This document shows positions 1 through 7,623 of a stretch of DNA of 64,000 nucleotides, one piece after another. This stretch comes from CAG-177 sp003514385 (lineage in GTDB: Bacteria; Bacillota; Clostridia; Oscillospirales; Acutalibacteraceae), in the NCBI GenBank assembly GCA_051920445.1, contig JBPPLN010000001.1, forward strand, positions 992,001-1,056,000, given 5' to 3'. Both the position numbers and the translations under genes were made by a program. Within the stretch, counting starts at the first letter, position 1. Each line of letters starts with the position of its first letter. The notes beneath the pieces were generated by a model. That model was not told where the DNA came from. It made no database searches and was given only the letters and a program-made list of their open reading frames with translations.

Positions 1-513
1 ATTGCGCTGATAATAATACTATCTATCGCCTTTTCGGTGATTCGCCAAATCTCGGGCGGCAGCGTTGACGATCTGCTTTCGGGAGTTGTCTCCGAAAAAT
101 TCTCCGACTACGAAGAGACGGAAGCAGTGCCCGAAAAGGTCGAAGTGAATTTCGGCGAAAAGGCGGTCACGCCCATGTGCACCGTGCTGTGCGACGAGAT
201 AAAAGAAGTCGACAGCTACCCGTGGACGGTACAGAAAGGCTACAGATATGTTGCGGTTCATCTCGTGCTGACGAACAATCTCAGCGAAGAAGAAAGTCTC
301 AACGAAAAGACCGATTTTGTTGTCAACGGCATAGCGCAGGACAGCCGCTTTCTCTCGGGCTACAAGCGCATATCCTCGTCGCCCGTGACGGCGGGGCTCT
401 CGATAGACGGATATCTCATCTTCGAGATACCGACAAATATCACAACTGCCCAGCTGAAATACGGCGACTATGTGACGATAAACATAAAGCCCTCGGATAT
501 CAAGGGAAAATAA
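1..513 (+). CDS. DUF4352-like secreted or lipoprotein, 5' end cut by window
   Basis: The reading frame is open to base 1, so the gene begins before the window. The first visible residues (IALIIILSIAFSV) are a hydrophobic segment, probably the end of a signal peptide or membrane anchor. The next 150 residues fit a DUF4352/telokin-like beta-sandwich, with alternating beta-strand patterns such as YRYVAVHLVLTNN and GYLIFEIP. That fold is usually extracellular and its role is mostly unknown. A GTG at 37 could be taken as a start, but it would cut into the hydrophobic segment, so I treat the gene as partial. It ends just before a bidirectional hairpin terminator. The family call is by pattern only. 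Confidence 0.6.
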   Translation: MALIIILSIAFSVIRQISGGSVDDLLSGVVSEKFSDYEETEAVPEKVEVNFGEKAVTPMCTVLCDEIKEVDSYPWTVQKGYRYVAVHLVLTNNLSEEESLNEKTDFVVNGIAQDSRFLSGYKRISSSPVTAGLSIDGYLIFEIPTNITTAQLKYGDYVTINIKPSDIKGK

Positions 514-516
514 AAG

Positions 517-550
517 CAGGCTCGGTGTTCGCACATCGAGCCTGTTATTT
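517..550. terminator. Bidirectional hairpin terminator
   Basis: CAGGCTCG (517-524) pairs with CGAGCCTG (537-544). A T-rich tail follows on both strands: TTATTT on plus, CTTTTATTTT on minus. It separates the convergent DUF4352 gene and the XRE regulator and overlaps the regulator's stop codon. Confidence 0.8.
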
Positions 551-760
551 ATACGGTCTTGTCTCGTTTGTCATACCGAGAATGTAGTCGGTCGAGGTAT
601 TGTAGAGCCGCGCAAGCGAGATTACAAACCGAGTCGGTATCTCGCGTTTTCCTGTTTCATAGTTGCTGTATACCCGCTGATCGATTCCGAGAAAAGCGGC
701 AACCTCTTTTTGAACCATATCGTGATCTTCGCGCAGATCTCTTAATCGCGGATAATACAA
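545..760 (-). CDS. XRE-family HTH transcriptional regulator, short form
   Basis: This is a single Cro/C1-type helix-turn-helix protein of 71 residues (from MYYPRLRDLREDHDMV to the end). It contains the usual run QKEVAAFLGIDQRVYSNYE followed by KREIPTRFVISLARLYNTSTDYILG. The open frame reaches a GTG at 769. However, the Shine-Dalgarno AGGTGA sits five bases before the TTG at 760-758, and related clostridial proteins begin at this point, so I chose TTG. It is divergent from a SLOG-domain gene, with two identical palindromes between them, so autoregulation and control of the neighbour are likely. The target genes are an inference. Confidence 0.85.
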   Translation of the reverse strand: MYYPRLRDLREDHDMVQKEVAAFLGIDQRVYSNYETGKREIPTRFVISLARLYNTSTDYILGMTNETRPYK

Positions 761-778
761 GAGCCTCACCTCATTTTT

Positions 779-833
779 AGTATATCTACTATCAAAAAAT
801 AGTATTGATTTTACTATTATTTAATAGTAGAAT
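779..833. promoter_or_regulatory. Divergent promoter region with two identical palindromic operators
   Basis: Two copies of TACTAT-N6-ATAGTA lie at 787-804 and 812-829, exactly 25 bp apart start to start. A rightward promoter TTGATT (805-810)-N17-TAGAAT (828-833) overlaps the second palindrome. A leftward -10 TATACT (784-779) abuts the first. Both transcripts would have very short leaders. The natural ligand of these sites is the adjacent XRE protein (inference). Confidence 0.7.
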
Positions 834-848
834 ATGTTTGGTGAGGCT

Positions 849-1232
849 ATGTTTAAGCGAATCATTGTTGCTGGAAGCAGAAATTATCACAATTATCAGG
901 AAGCAGAATCGTATATAAACTTTTGCATATGCCGAATTAGAAAAGAGTATAATCTGGTTTTCGTTTCCGGCGGATGTCGCGGTGCCGATGCACTTGGAGA
1001 GAGGTACGCCATTAGTAACGGATATGCTGTTGAGCGTCATCCTGCAAAGTGGCAGCCTTACGGCAAAGCCGCCGGTCCAATAAGGAACCGAACAATGATA
1101 ATGTCCGCAGATTATGTTATCTGTTTTTGGGATTACCAAAGCCGCGGGACTGCCTCTTTAATAGAATATGCTAAAGAATTCAATAAACCCATTAGAATAA
1201 AAAAAGTTTCGTCATATGCATCGTCCGAATAA
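849..1232 (+). CDS. DUF2493/YspA-like SLOG-domain protein
   Basis: A 127-residue protein that is essentially one SLOG/Rossmann-like domain. It opens with FKRIIVAGSRNY and continues with VFVSGGCRGADALGERYA, PAKWQPYGKAAGPIRNRTM and VICFWDYQSRGTASLIEYA. These are the nucleotide-binding loops of the DUF2493 (YspA, SLOG) family. The longest ORF starts at 834, but GGTGAGG at 839-845 is correctly spaced only for ATG 849. Family members are thought to sense or process nucleotide-derived ligands, and no defined reaction is known. Here it forms a divergent unit with a small XRE regulator and nothing else, so its role is open. Confidence 0.8.
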   Translation: MFKRIIVAGSRNYHNYQEAESYINFCICRIRKEYNLVFVSGGCRGADALGERYAISNGYAVERHPAKWQPYGKAAGPIRNRTMIMSADYVICFWDYQSRGTASLIEYAKEFNKPIRIKKVSSYASSE

Positions 1233-1247
1233 AATGGCGATGCATAT

Positions 1248-2396
1248 TCATTCCCCCGCCTCTATTCTTCTCTCCTCGCCGATATTTTGCAGGCAGCCGT
1301 ATTCGCTGAAAAACACTGCTCTGCCGTCGGACTGCCGCTCGGTCGTCGTGCGGCTCATCACGAGCATATCGCGCAGATTATTTGAAGATTTATAGAAGTG
1401 CTCCTCAAGCGTGATAAGATCGGAGAGGCTGTCGTCCGTCGCGTCTGCGGGCGCGAATATATATTTCCGCTCGGCTCTTATGCCTATCGGAAGCTTCTCA
1501 CCGCCGAGGGTCAGAAATCTGTCCTCGGTAAAATCCGGGTCTATACGCGAGCCGAGGGGTATTTTAAGCGAAAAGAACAGCAGAGTGTAACGCGACTTGA
1601 CATCGCTTATTTTCCTTGACGGCAGGCTGTGCGAAGAGGTCGAAAAAGTATGCTTTGTCAGCGCGGTGATATACCCCGCGGCGTGGCGCATGCTCATGCC
1701 GCCGTCGCGGTTTTCGACGATTCCGCTGATTATCGTGTCGCCCTTTAAAACGGCGGCGTTTCGCTCCTGCATCGCAGTGCCGCTGAAAATTTCGAGAGTC
1801 TGTATCTGCCCGTCCGCCGCGGCGACTATATCGCACGGCGCATCATTTTTTTTGACACTCTTGCCGACTCCCTCGCGCACATCGACATTGACCGAGCAGC
1901 CGACTATATTAACAGACAGCCACGAAACCTCAGGCAGAGCGGACATTGCTTCCTCGGCGACCGTGTGCGTGTCGAGCTGCTTTTTTCTCATCCCCGGATA
2001 GACGCCGAAGCGCTCGACCGTCTCTCTTATATCCTCTTCGGGCACTGTCTCGCAGCCCGTCACATTGACAGTCCATATTCGCCCGGAGAGCGCCGCCGTT
2101 ATCAATATAAAGCACACCGCGCCGACTGCAAGCCCTGCATGGACGCGGTTTTTTGACAGCAGAAAAGGCAGGCCGCTCTTTTTGACTATTTTCATGCGCA
2201 TGCCCGCTTTTTTGGCGCAGGGGCGCATCATACGGTAGCCCTCGGGCGTCGTGCGTGCGAAAACGACGCCGTTTGTGCAGCAGACATCCCAATACGGAAT
2301 ATTCCCGCGCGAGCATAGATTCAGAAAGCGTTCCGGGAATCCCCCGCTTGCCCTCATGCAGACATAGCCGCGCAGAAAATTAAATACATCAGAAAT
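1248..2396 (-). CDS. yqfD: Sporulation protein YqfD, with unusual start
   Basis: Membrane protein of the YqfD family, required for sporulation in Bacillus and conserved in spore-forming Clostridia. It has an N-terminal soluble part (ERFLNLCSRGNIPYWDV), one transmembrane helix after KKSGLPFLLSKNR, then an extracytoplasmic region with a POTRA-like beginning (IWTVNVTGCETVPEEDI). The first ATG (2357) would remove the conserved VFNFLRGYV segment that precedes ERFLNLC in this family. That segment is readable upstream in the same frame. The only plausible initiator there, after an AGGGGG Shine-Dalgarno, is ATT at 2396-2394, and CTG a little further upstream is a second option. The start immediately follows the yqfC stop, so the two are translated as a unit. 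Confidence 0.85.
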   Translation of the reverse strand: MSDVFNFLRGYVCMRASGGFPERFLNLCSRGNIPYWDVCCTNGVVFARTTPEGYRMMRPCAKKAGMRMKIVKKSGLPFLLSKNRVHAGLAVGAVCFILITAALSGRIWTVNVTGCETVPEEDIRETVERFGVYPGMRKKQLDTHTVAEEAMSALPEVSWLSVNIVGCSVNVDVREGVGKSVKKNDAPCDIVAAADGQIQTLEIFSGTAMQERNAAVLKGDTIISGIVENRDGGMSMRHAAGYITALTKHTFSTSSHSLPSRKISDVKSRYTLLFFSLKIPLGSRIDPDFTEDRFLTLGGEKLPIGIRAERKYIFAPADATDDSLSDLITLEEHFYKSSNNLRDMLVMSRTTTERQSDGRAVFFSEYGCLQNIGEERRIEAGE

Positions 2397-2407
2397 ATTC
2401 CCGCCCC

Positions 2408-2701
2408 CTATTTGCAGAATTCCATGCTCATTATTTCCCCGTGTATGACCGCCTGACCGAGGTCGAAAACATCTATGCTGAGCCCTTTGCCGCAGAAAAT
2501 TATCTCTTCTTTGCCGGCGCTCAGGCGTATCCGCTCACCGTCATATTCGAGCACGCCGTAGAGTCCGTCTATGCTCGCCTCGCGCCTGCCGAAAAATTCG
2601 ACATGCACCTGCGAATATTTTCTCGACGAGTCGAGCGCGTTTATCTTTTTTATCATGTCCGCCGCCGAGCGCATCTTCCCGCTCTCTCTGCGTTTTGGCA
2701 T
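2408..2701 (-). CDS. yqfC: YabP/YqfC-family sporulation protein
   Basis: A 97-residue protein with the YabP/YqfC signature: VHVEFFGRREASIDG, then VLEYDGERIRL and LSIDVFDLGQAVIHGEI. YqfC is made in sporulating cells and is always found just before yqfD, as here. The open frame runs to 2872. The start at 2701 is preferred because AGAGGG lies six bases upstream and because the additional N-terminus is low-complexity and not family-like. An ATG two codons upstream (2707) has no spacing from the same Shine-Dalgarno. The gene diverges from ylbJ. Confidence 0.88.
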   Translation of the reverse strand: MPKRRESGKMRSAADMIKKINALDSSRKYSQVHVEFFGRREASIDGLYGVLEYDGERIRLSAGKEEIIFCGKGLSIDVFDLGQAVIHGEIMSMEFCK

Positions 2702-2789
2702 GTGCATCCCTCTTTTCCCAAATAATGTATGCTCCCCCGGCAATAAAAAGAACGCAGGGTGAATATCAATATGACTGAGGGGTGATGAC

Positions 2790-3854
2790 ATGAGAGAGTA
2801 TTTGAAAAAGGCTCTGCGCCGTCTGCCGCTTTTGGCGGCGACTTTATCGGCAGCCGCGCTCATTGTCGCCATGCCGTCGGTCAGCGCGGCAGGAGTGAAA
2901 AAAGGACTTCTTATCTGCGCTTCGAGCGCCGTGCCGTCGCTCTATCCGTTCTGCGTGCTCTCCGCTTTTTTCGTGCGCTCGGGGCTGTGCGGCTATCTCG
3001 GAAAATTTCTCGAAAAGCCCGTGCGGGTTCTTTTCGCCCTGCCCGGGAGCGCGGGCGCGGCGGCGTGCATGAGCTTTGTCGCGGGCTACCCTGTCGGCGT
3101 GGGAATGACTGCCGCGCTATTTTCCGACGGGCGCATCTCGCAGAGCGACGCGCAGAGAATGACCCTGTTCTGCGTCAACGCGGGTCCGGCGTTTGTCATA
3201 GGCGGAGTCGGCGCGGGGATGCTCGGAAGCGTTCGGGCGGGAGTCATAATTTTTGTGTCACTTACCCTCGCGAGTCTCGCGCTCGGCGTGCTGACGCGGT
3301 TCATCCCGCATAATGAGACAAATAAGCACGCCGCCCCGGCTATTTCCGGTCTGCCGCTCTCCCGCGCGCTGACCGAGGCGGTCGCCGAGGGGACGAAAAA
3401 TATGATCTCAATATGCGCGTGGATAGTCATGTTTGCCTGCACCGCCCAATATATTCCCCTGCTGCGCCTGCCCGACTGGGCGAGTTTACTTCTCGGCTGC
3501 ACGCTCGAAGTCACCGGCGGATGCGCCTCGGCAGCCGGGGTGTTCAACATTCCAGCCATAGCGGCGGTGCTCGGCTGGGGCGGAGTGAGCGTACACTGCC
3601 AGATAATGCGGCACATAAAGACCTGCGGGACGCCGCTGCCGTATTTTTTCTGCGCGCGCCTTGTCTGCGCCGCTCTCGCCGCGCTGTTCTGCGAGGGACT
3701 GCTCCGCCTGTTCCCTTGTCCCGTAAACACCGTTTCGCTGGGTTCGGTAGGCGCTCCGCAGATGTTCTCTTTCTCCGCGCCCGCCGCGTTTGCGATGCTT
3801 TTGAGCGGCGCGATGCTGATATTGGAGCTTGATACAAACGAGAAAAAGTGTTAG
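2790..3854 (+). CDS. ylbJ: Sporulation integral membrane protein YlbJ
   Basis: A 354-residue polytopic membrane protein of the YlbJ family, related to nucleoside-recognition (Gate) domains. Family landmarks include KKGLLICASSAVPSLYPFCV near residue 40, the small-residue loop FVAGYPVGVGM and FCVNAGPAFVIGGVG around residue 130. A second Gate half is near residue 205 (EGTKNMISICAWIVMFAC). YlbJ is needed for spore cortex formation in Bacillus. The start is ATG 2790 after GAGGGGTG. The neighbours yqfC/yqfD, transcribed away, support a sporulation locus. Confidence 0.88.
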   Translation: MREYLKKALRRLPLLAATLSAAALIVAMPSVSAAGVKKGLLICASSAVPSLYPFCVLSAFFVRSGLCGYLGKFLEKPVRVLFALPGSAGAAACMSFVAGYPVGVGMTAALFSDGRISQSDAQRMTLFCVNAGPAFVIGGVGAGMLGSVRAGVIIFVSLTLASLALGVLTRFIPHNETNKHAAPAISGLPLSRALTEAVAEGTKNMISICAWIVMFACTAQYIPLLRLPDWASLLLGCTLEVTGGCASAAGVFNIPAIAAVLGWGGVSVHCQIMRHIKTCGTPLPYFFCARLVCAALAALFCEGLLRLFPCPVNTVSLGSVGAPQMFSFSAPAAFAMLLSGAMLILELDTNEKKC

Positions 3855-3885
3855 AATAATAAAAAAAGCATTTAGGATGATAATT

Positions 3886-4104
3886 TTGAAAAGTAAGCTG
3901 CTCAACAAAAAGAGCATACCGCCGGCGTGCGAATACTGCACCAGAGGCAGCGGTGCACCGGACGGCAAGACAGTACTGTGCCCCAAAAAGGGCGTCATGC
4001 AGAAGGATTCAAGCTGTTCCGCGTTCCGCTACGACCCGCTCAAGCGCAAGCCGAAGCAGCCAGTCGAGCTGCCGCAGTTCGATGCGAGCGATTTTGAGCT
4101 CTAA
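3886..4104 (+). CDS. Small cysteine-rich protein of unknown function
   Basis: A short protein with a CEYCTRG motif, a VLCPKKGV motif and a conserved SSCSAFRYDPLKRKP stretch ahead of an acidic C-terminus (FDASDFEL). The four cysteines suggest a metal-bound knuckle. I recall this pattern as a recurrent clostridial small protein without known function. The frame is open from 3829. ATG 3877 lies directly against AGG, whereas TTG 3886 follows AGGATGA by five bases, so I use TTG; the choice is uncertain. It follows ylbJ on the same strand with only 31 bases between and could be co-transcribed. Confidence 0.65.
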   Translation: MKSKLLNKKSIPPACEYCTRGSGAPDGKTVLCPKKGVMQKDSSCSAFRYDPLKRKPKQPVELPQFDASDFEL

Positions 4105-4189
4105 TCAAATTGTTTTTTGTTCTCCGCTTATTGATTTAACGGCGGGAATAATGTAAAATAATAGCATCATTAAACAAAGGGTGATAGAA

Positions 4190-5395
4190 ATGTCAATCAA
4201 GCACATGTACTACAGGCTTTATCAGGGCGTTTTCAGGATCGCCGTCAACTTCCTTGACTGGACTCCGCCCAAGATAATCTCCGGCCCCGGCTCCGTCAAG
4301 AAGCTGCCGCAGGTCATCAAGGAGAAGGGTCTGTCGAAGATGATGATCGTCACCGACAAGGGTCTTACCGGACTCAACCTGCTCGACGGCCTCTATGAGG
4401 GTCTCAAGGCAGACGGTATCGATTATGTCGTCTATGACAAGACTCAGCCGAATCCCTCGATAGACAATATCGAAGAAGTCCGCAAGCTCTATCTTGACAA
4501 CGGCTGCCAGGGCTTCATCGCTTTCGGCGGCGGTTCTCCGATGGACTGCGCCAAGGGTGCGGCTGCAAGAGTCGTCTGCCCCAACAAGACTGTTCAGAAG
4601 ATGCGCGGACAGCTCAAGATTCGCAAGAAGCTGCCCCCGTTCTTCGCAGTTCCCACCACCGCCGGCACCGGCTCCGAGACCACTCTCGCCGCTGTTGTTA
4701 CCGACACCAAGACCCACGAGAAGTATGCGCTCAACGATCCCGTGCTCCGTCCGAAGTACGCAGTTCTCGATCCCGAGCTTACAGTCGGCCTTCCGCCCCA
4801 CATCACTTCGACCACCGGTATGGACGCACTGACCCACGCGGTTGAAGCCTACATAGGCCACTCCAACACCAAGGACACCTCCGAGAAGGCAGAGGTCGCC
4901 ACAAAGCTCATCTTTGAGAACCTCGAAGAGGCTTACAAGAACGGCAAGGATCTCCACGCAAGAGAGCAGATGCTCCTCGCCTCGCACTATGCGGGCATCG
5001 CGTTCACGAGAGCTTATGTCGGCAACGTCCACGCTATAGCCCATAACCTCGGCGGATTCTACGGCGTACCGCACGGACTTGCTAACGCCATTATCCTGCC
5101 CTATGTCCTCGACTTCTACGGCGAGACCGCCTATGAGCGCCTTGCAAGACTCTGCGAGTGCGCAGGCGTTGCGAAAGCCGGTCAGACCGACGAGCAGAAG
5201 GCTCTCGACTTCATCCAGGCTATCAGAGACATGAACGCCAGAATGAACATCCCCGACAAGATCGAGAAAATTCAGGAGAAGGACATCGAGACCATCGCAA
5301 AGCGCGCATGCAAAGAGGCAAATCCCCTCTACCCCGTGCCGAGAATCATGGATCTCGACGACTGCATAGCGATAATCCATCGCCTCATGCCGTAA
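4190..5395 (+). CDS. Iron-containing alcohol dehydrogenase
   Basis: A 401-residue group III (Fe-ADH) dehydrogenase. The N-terminal half carries the NAD(P)-binding GFIAFGGGSPMDCAKG near residue 115 and FAVPTTAGTGSE near residue 155. The metal-binding half has TSTTGMDALTHAVEAYIGH and GNVHAIAHNLGGFYGVPHG, whose Asp and three His fit the Fe/Zn site. It would reduce aldehydes to alcohols, or the reverse, during fermentation; the substrate cannot be read from sequence. ATG 4190 is preferred over GTG 4181 because AAAGGGTGAT is the Shine-Dalgarno. The gene stands alone, ended by a strong terminator. Confidence 0.92.
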   Translation: MSIKHMYYRLYQGVFRIAVNFLDWTPPKIISGPGSVKKLPQVIKEKGLSKMMIVTDKGLTGLNLLDGLYEGLKADGIDYVVYDKTQPNPSIDNIEEVRKLYLDNGCQGFIAFGGGSPMDCAKGAAARVVCPNKTVQKMRGQLKIRKKLPPFFAVPTTAGTGSETTLAAVVTDTKTHEKYALNDPVLRPKYAVLDPELTVGLPPHITSTTGMDALTHAVEAYIGHSNTKDTSEKAEVATKLIFENLEEAYKNGKDLHAREQMLLASHYAGIAFTRAYVGNVHAIAHNLGGFYGVPHGLANAIILPYVLDFYGETAYERLARLCECAGVAKAGQTDEQKALDFIQAIRDMNARMNIPDKIEKIQEKDIETIAKRACKEANPLYPVPRIMDLDDCIAIIHRLMP

Positions 5396-5408
5396 CAGAA
5401 CAACACAA

Positions 5409-5441
5409 CGAGCCGGAAGAAAATCTTCCGGCTCGTTTTTT
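5409..5441 (+). terminator. Rho-independent terminator after Fe-ADH
   Basis: A perfect 12-bp stem, CGAGCCGGAAGA with loop AAA and TCTTCCGGCTCG, is followed by six Ts. Confidence 0.92.
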
Positions 5442-5455
5442 ATGCAATATAAAAA

Positions 5456-5737
5456 GGGTTGAGCGCATTTGCTCAGCCCTTCAGTCTGTCGAAAAGTCTG
5501 TAATACACGGTCTCAGGGCTCCTCTGTGTAAGGGGAGCTGTCACGGCGAAGCCGTGACTGAGGGGTTGCTGTGTGAAAGTCCAAAATACTCCGTATTTTT
5601 GAAAAATTACAACTTATTCAAAGCAGTCCCTCCGGCGCTTCGCGCCACCTCCCTTTACACAAGGAAGGCATTGATTCCTGCGAAACCCTAAAACCGGGTT
5701 TATCGATAAATTGAGGGCTGAGCGTATTGCTCAGCCC
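5456..5737. repeat. MITE-like element flanked by duplicated hairpins
   Basis: An inner element at 5517-5669 has imperfect 26-bp inverted ends (19 of 26 match), sharing the core TGTGTAA-GGGAG. Inside are a perfect hairpin GTCACGGC-GAA-GCCGTGAC (5540-5558) and GGCGCTTCGCGCC (5633-5645). On each side lies a near-identical hairpin, GGGTTGAGC...GCTCAGCCC (5456-5479) and GGGCTGAGC...GCTCAGCCC (5715-5737). No coding capacity. The layout fits a small non-autonomous mobile element dropped into a terminator; the right-hand hairpin also ends the next gene on the minus strand. Confidence 0.6.
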
Positions 5738-5747
5738 TTCATTTAAT

Positions 5748-7181
5748 TTATTCGGCTTTTTCTTTATCTTTTTCCTTTTCCTCGCGGCGCTCGGCGAACC
5801 AGCCGCCCTTCTCGCGCTTTGAGTCGTCCTCCGCGTCCTCTTTTTCCTCTTCGACAGGGAGAATCTCAATCTTGACCTTGCCGATTCTTCTGTCCTCAAC
5901 ATTGAGAACGGTGAAGCGCAGGTTCTTATATTCGACAACATTCATCTCGCCGTCCTGCGGGAGATAGCCGAGTCTGCTGATAATAAAGCCACCGACAGTG
6001 TCGTAATCACCCTCGGGGAGGGAGACATGGAACACCTCGTCAAGCTCGTCGATATAGGTCACGCCGTCAACGGTGAAAGTGGTGTCGTCGATCTTCGAAA
6101 TCTCTTCCTCTTCGTCGTCATATTCATCCTGAATATTGCCGACTATCGATTCGAGCACGTCTTCGAGCGTCACTATTCCCGCCGTGCCGCCGAACTCGTC
6201 AACGACTATCGCCATCTGCGTGTGCTTGTCGGTCATCTGCTTGAACAGATCGCCGCAGGGCATCGATTCGGGGACGAAAACGGGCTCGCGGATAATATCG
6301 TGCAGAGTCACATCCTCCGGCAGGTCGGTGCCGATATACTTGAGCAAATCTTTGACATACGCTATGCCGACTATGTTGTCGGGGTCGTCGTCATAGACGG
6401 GGATTCTCGAATAGCCGTTGTCCATCGAGAGCGAGACTATTTCGCTCAGCGGATCGCTTATCTCTGCCGCCGTCATATCGGTGCGGTGGGTCATTATATC
6501 TCCGGCGTCGAGGTCATCGAACTCGAAGATGTTGTTTATCATCTCTTTCTGCGAATCCTCTATAACGCCCTTTTCTCCGCCGACATCGACCATCATGCGT
6601 ATCTCCTCTTCGGTCACGGGCTCCTCCGATGCGTTCGGATCGTAGCCCAGCAGACGGACGAGGCCGTTGGTCGACAGGGAGAGTATTTTTACGAAAGGCT
6701 TGGTTATTTTCTTGAAGCCGAGCAGTATTCCGACGACCTTGAACGAGACCTTTTCGGGCGCCTGCATGGCTATTCTCTTGGGCGCAAGCTCGCCCAGGAC
6801 AAGAGAGAAATACGAGGTTATGAGCGTAATGACAACGACGGAGAAGCCGTTGATAACGCCTGCGGGGATTCCGCTCAGGACAGATATTTTCCCGATAGCT
6901 CCGGAGAGCATATCAACGAATGTCTGCGATGCGGATGCGGAGGTCAGGAAGCCTGCGAGGGTAACGCCGATCTGAATGGTTGAAAGAAATCCGCTCGAAT
7001 CCGCGGTGAGCTTCAAAACCTGCTTTGCTTTTTTGTTGCCTTCCTCGGCCATTTTCGCGATCTTCGTATCGTTGAGGGAGATTATCGCGATCTCGCTCAT
7101 CGCAAAGAAAGCATTGAGAAGAATAAGTACGAACAGCAAAATTATCTGAAAAATAAGATTGCCGGGGTCGGGGTCATCCAT
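5748..7181 (-). CDS. CNNM/CorC (hemolysin C)-family transmembrane protein with CBS pair
   Basis: A 477-residue protein with the standard order DUF21, CBS, CBS, CorC_HlyC. The DUF21 region (about residues 8-195) has three or four helices and the AMSEIAIISL and LGELAPKRIA signatures. The CBS pair spans roughly residues 215-335 (DIMTHRTDM, YSRIPVYDDD, MAIVVDEFGGTAGIVTLED). The C-terminal CorC domain (about 350-435) includes DTVGGFI. The tail is highly charged, EEEKE-like, and probably disordered. CNNM-type proteins are linked to Mg2+ export or homeostasis. The older name hemolysin should not be taken literally. Shine-Dalgarno AAAGGAG precedes the start. Confidence 0.9.
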   Translation of the reverse strand: MDDPDPGNLIFQIILLFVLILLNAFFAMSEIAIISLNDTKIAKMAEEGNKKAKQVLKLTADSSGFLSTIQIGVTLAGFLTSASASQTFVDMLSGAIGKISVLSGIPAGVINGFSVVVITLITSYFSLVLGELAPKRIAMQAPEKVSFKVVGILLGFKKITKPFVKILSLSTNGLVRLLGYDPNASEEPVTEEEIRMMVDVGGEKGVIEDSQKEMINNIFEFDDLDAGDIMTHRTDMTAAEISDPLSEIVSLSMDNGYSRIPVYDDDPDNIVGIAYVKDLLKYIGTDLPEDVTLHDIIREPVFVPESMPCGDLFKQMTDKHTQMAIVVDEFGGTAGIVTLEDVLESIVGNIQDEYDDEEEEISKIDDTTFTVDGVTYIDELDEVFHVSLPEGDYDTVGGFIISRLGYLPQDGEMNVVEYKNLRFTVLNVEDRRIGKVKIEILPVEEEKEDAEDDSKREKGGWFAERREEKEKDKEKAE

Positions 7182-7529
7182 GAATGGATTAGCTCCTTTC
7201 GGTTTAAATATTATTTACCGTCGGCATATACGCCGAGATGTTAAGTTTTATTATACACATAAACATATTCTCTGTCAAATATTCAAACTCCGCCTCATTC
7301 AAAGCGGGAGCGCGTGAGGACTCCGCGCACGGATGCGAAGGGCAGGGAGAGACAAAATCAGTTGTTTTCGGCGAAAATCACGGAAAATCGGAGCTTTTGT
7401 GTCCGTTCGGAGCCGTGCCCGGCTGCATATTGGGTATTATATTACATTATATAGGCAGAATATGTGAACTTTGACAAATTTCAGAAAGGGCGAAACAAAT
7501 ATTTTCTATTATTTTAGTTTATTTATCTG
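7182..7529. other. Non-coding gap upstream of PFOR
   Basis: About 350 bases between the divergent CNNM and PFOR genes. I see a small hairpin (CGGCATATACGCCG) and AT-rich blocks, but no convincing ORF or known RNA motif. Confidence 0.4.
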
Positions 7530-7558
7530 TTTACATTGAAGCTCAAAAATGTTACTAT
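7530..7558 (+). promoter_or_regulatory. SigmaA-type promoter of the PFOR gene
   Basis: TTTACA (7530-7535), a 17-bp spacer and TACTAT (7553-7558) lie about 65 bases upstream of the start codon in AT-rich DNA. Confidence 0.75.
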
Positions 7559-7623
7559 ATTCGTGGTGTCATTTGACCAATGCCATACGTTCAAACGTTT
7601 ATTAAAATAGGGAGGAACATAGA

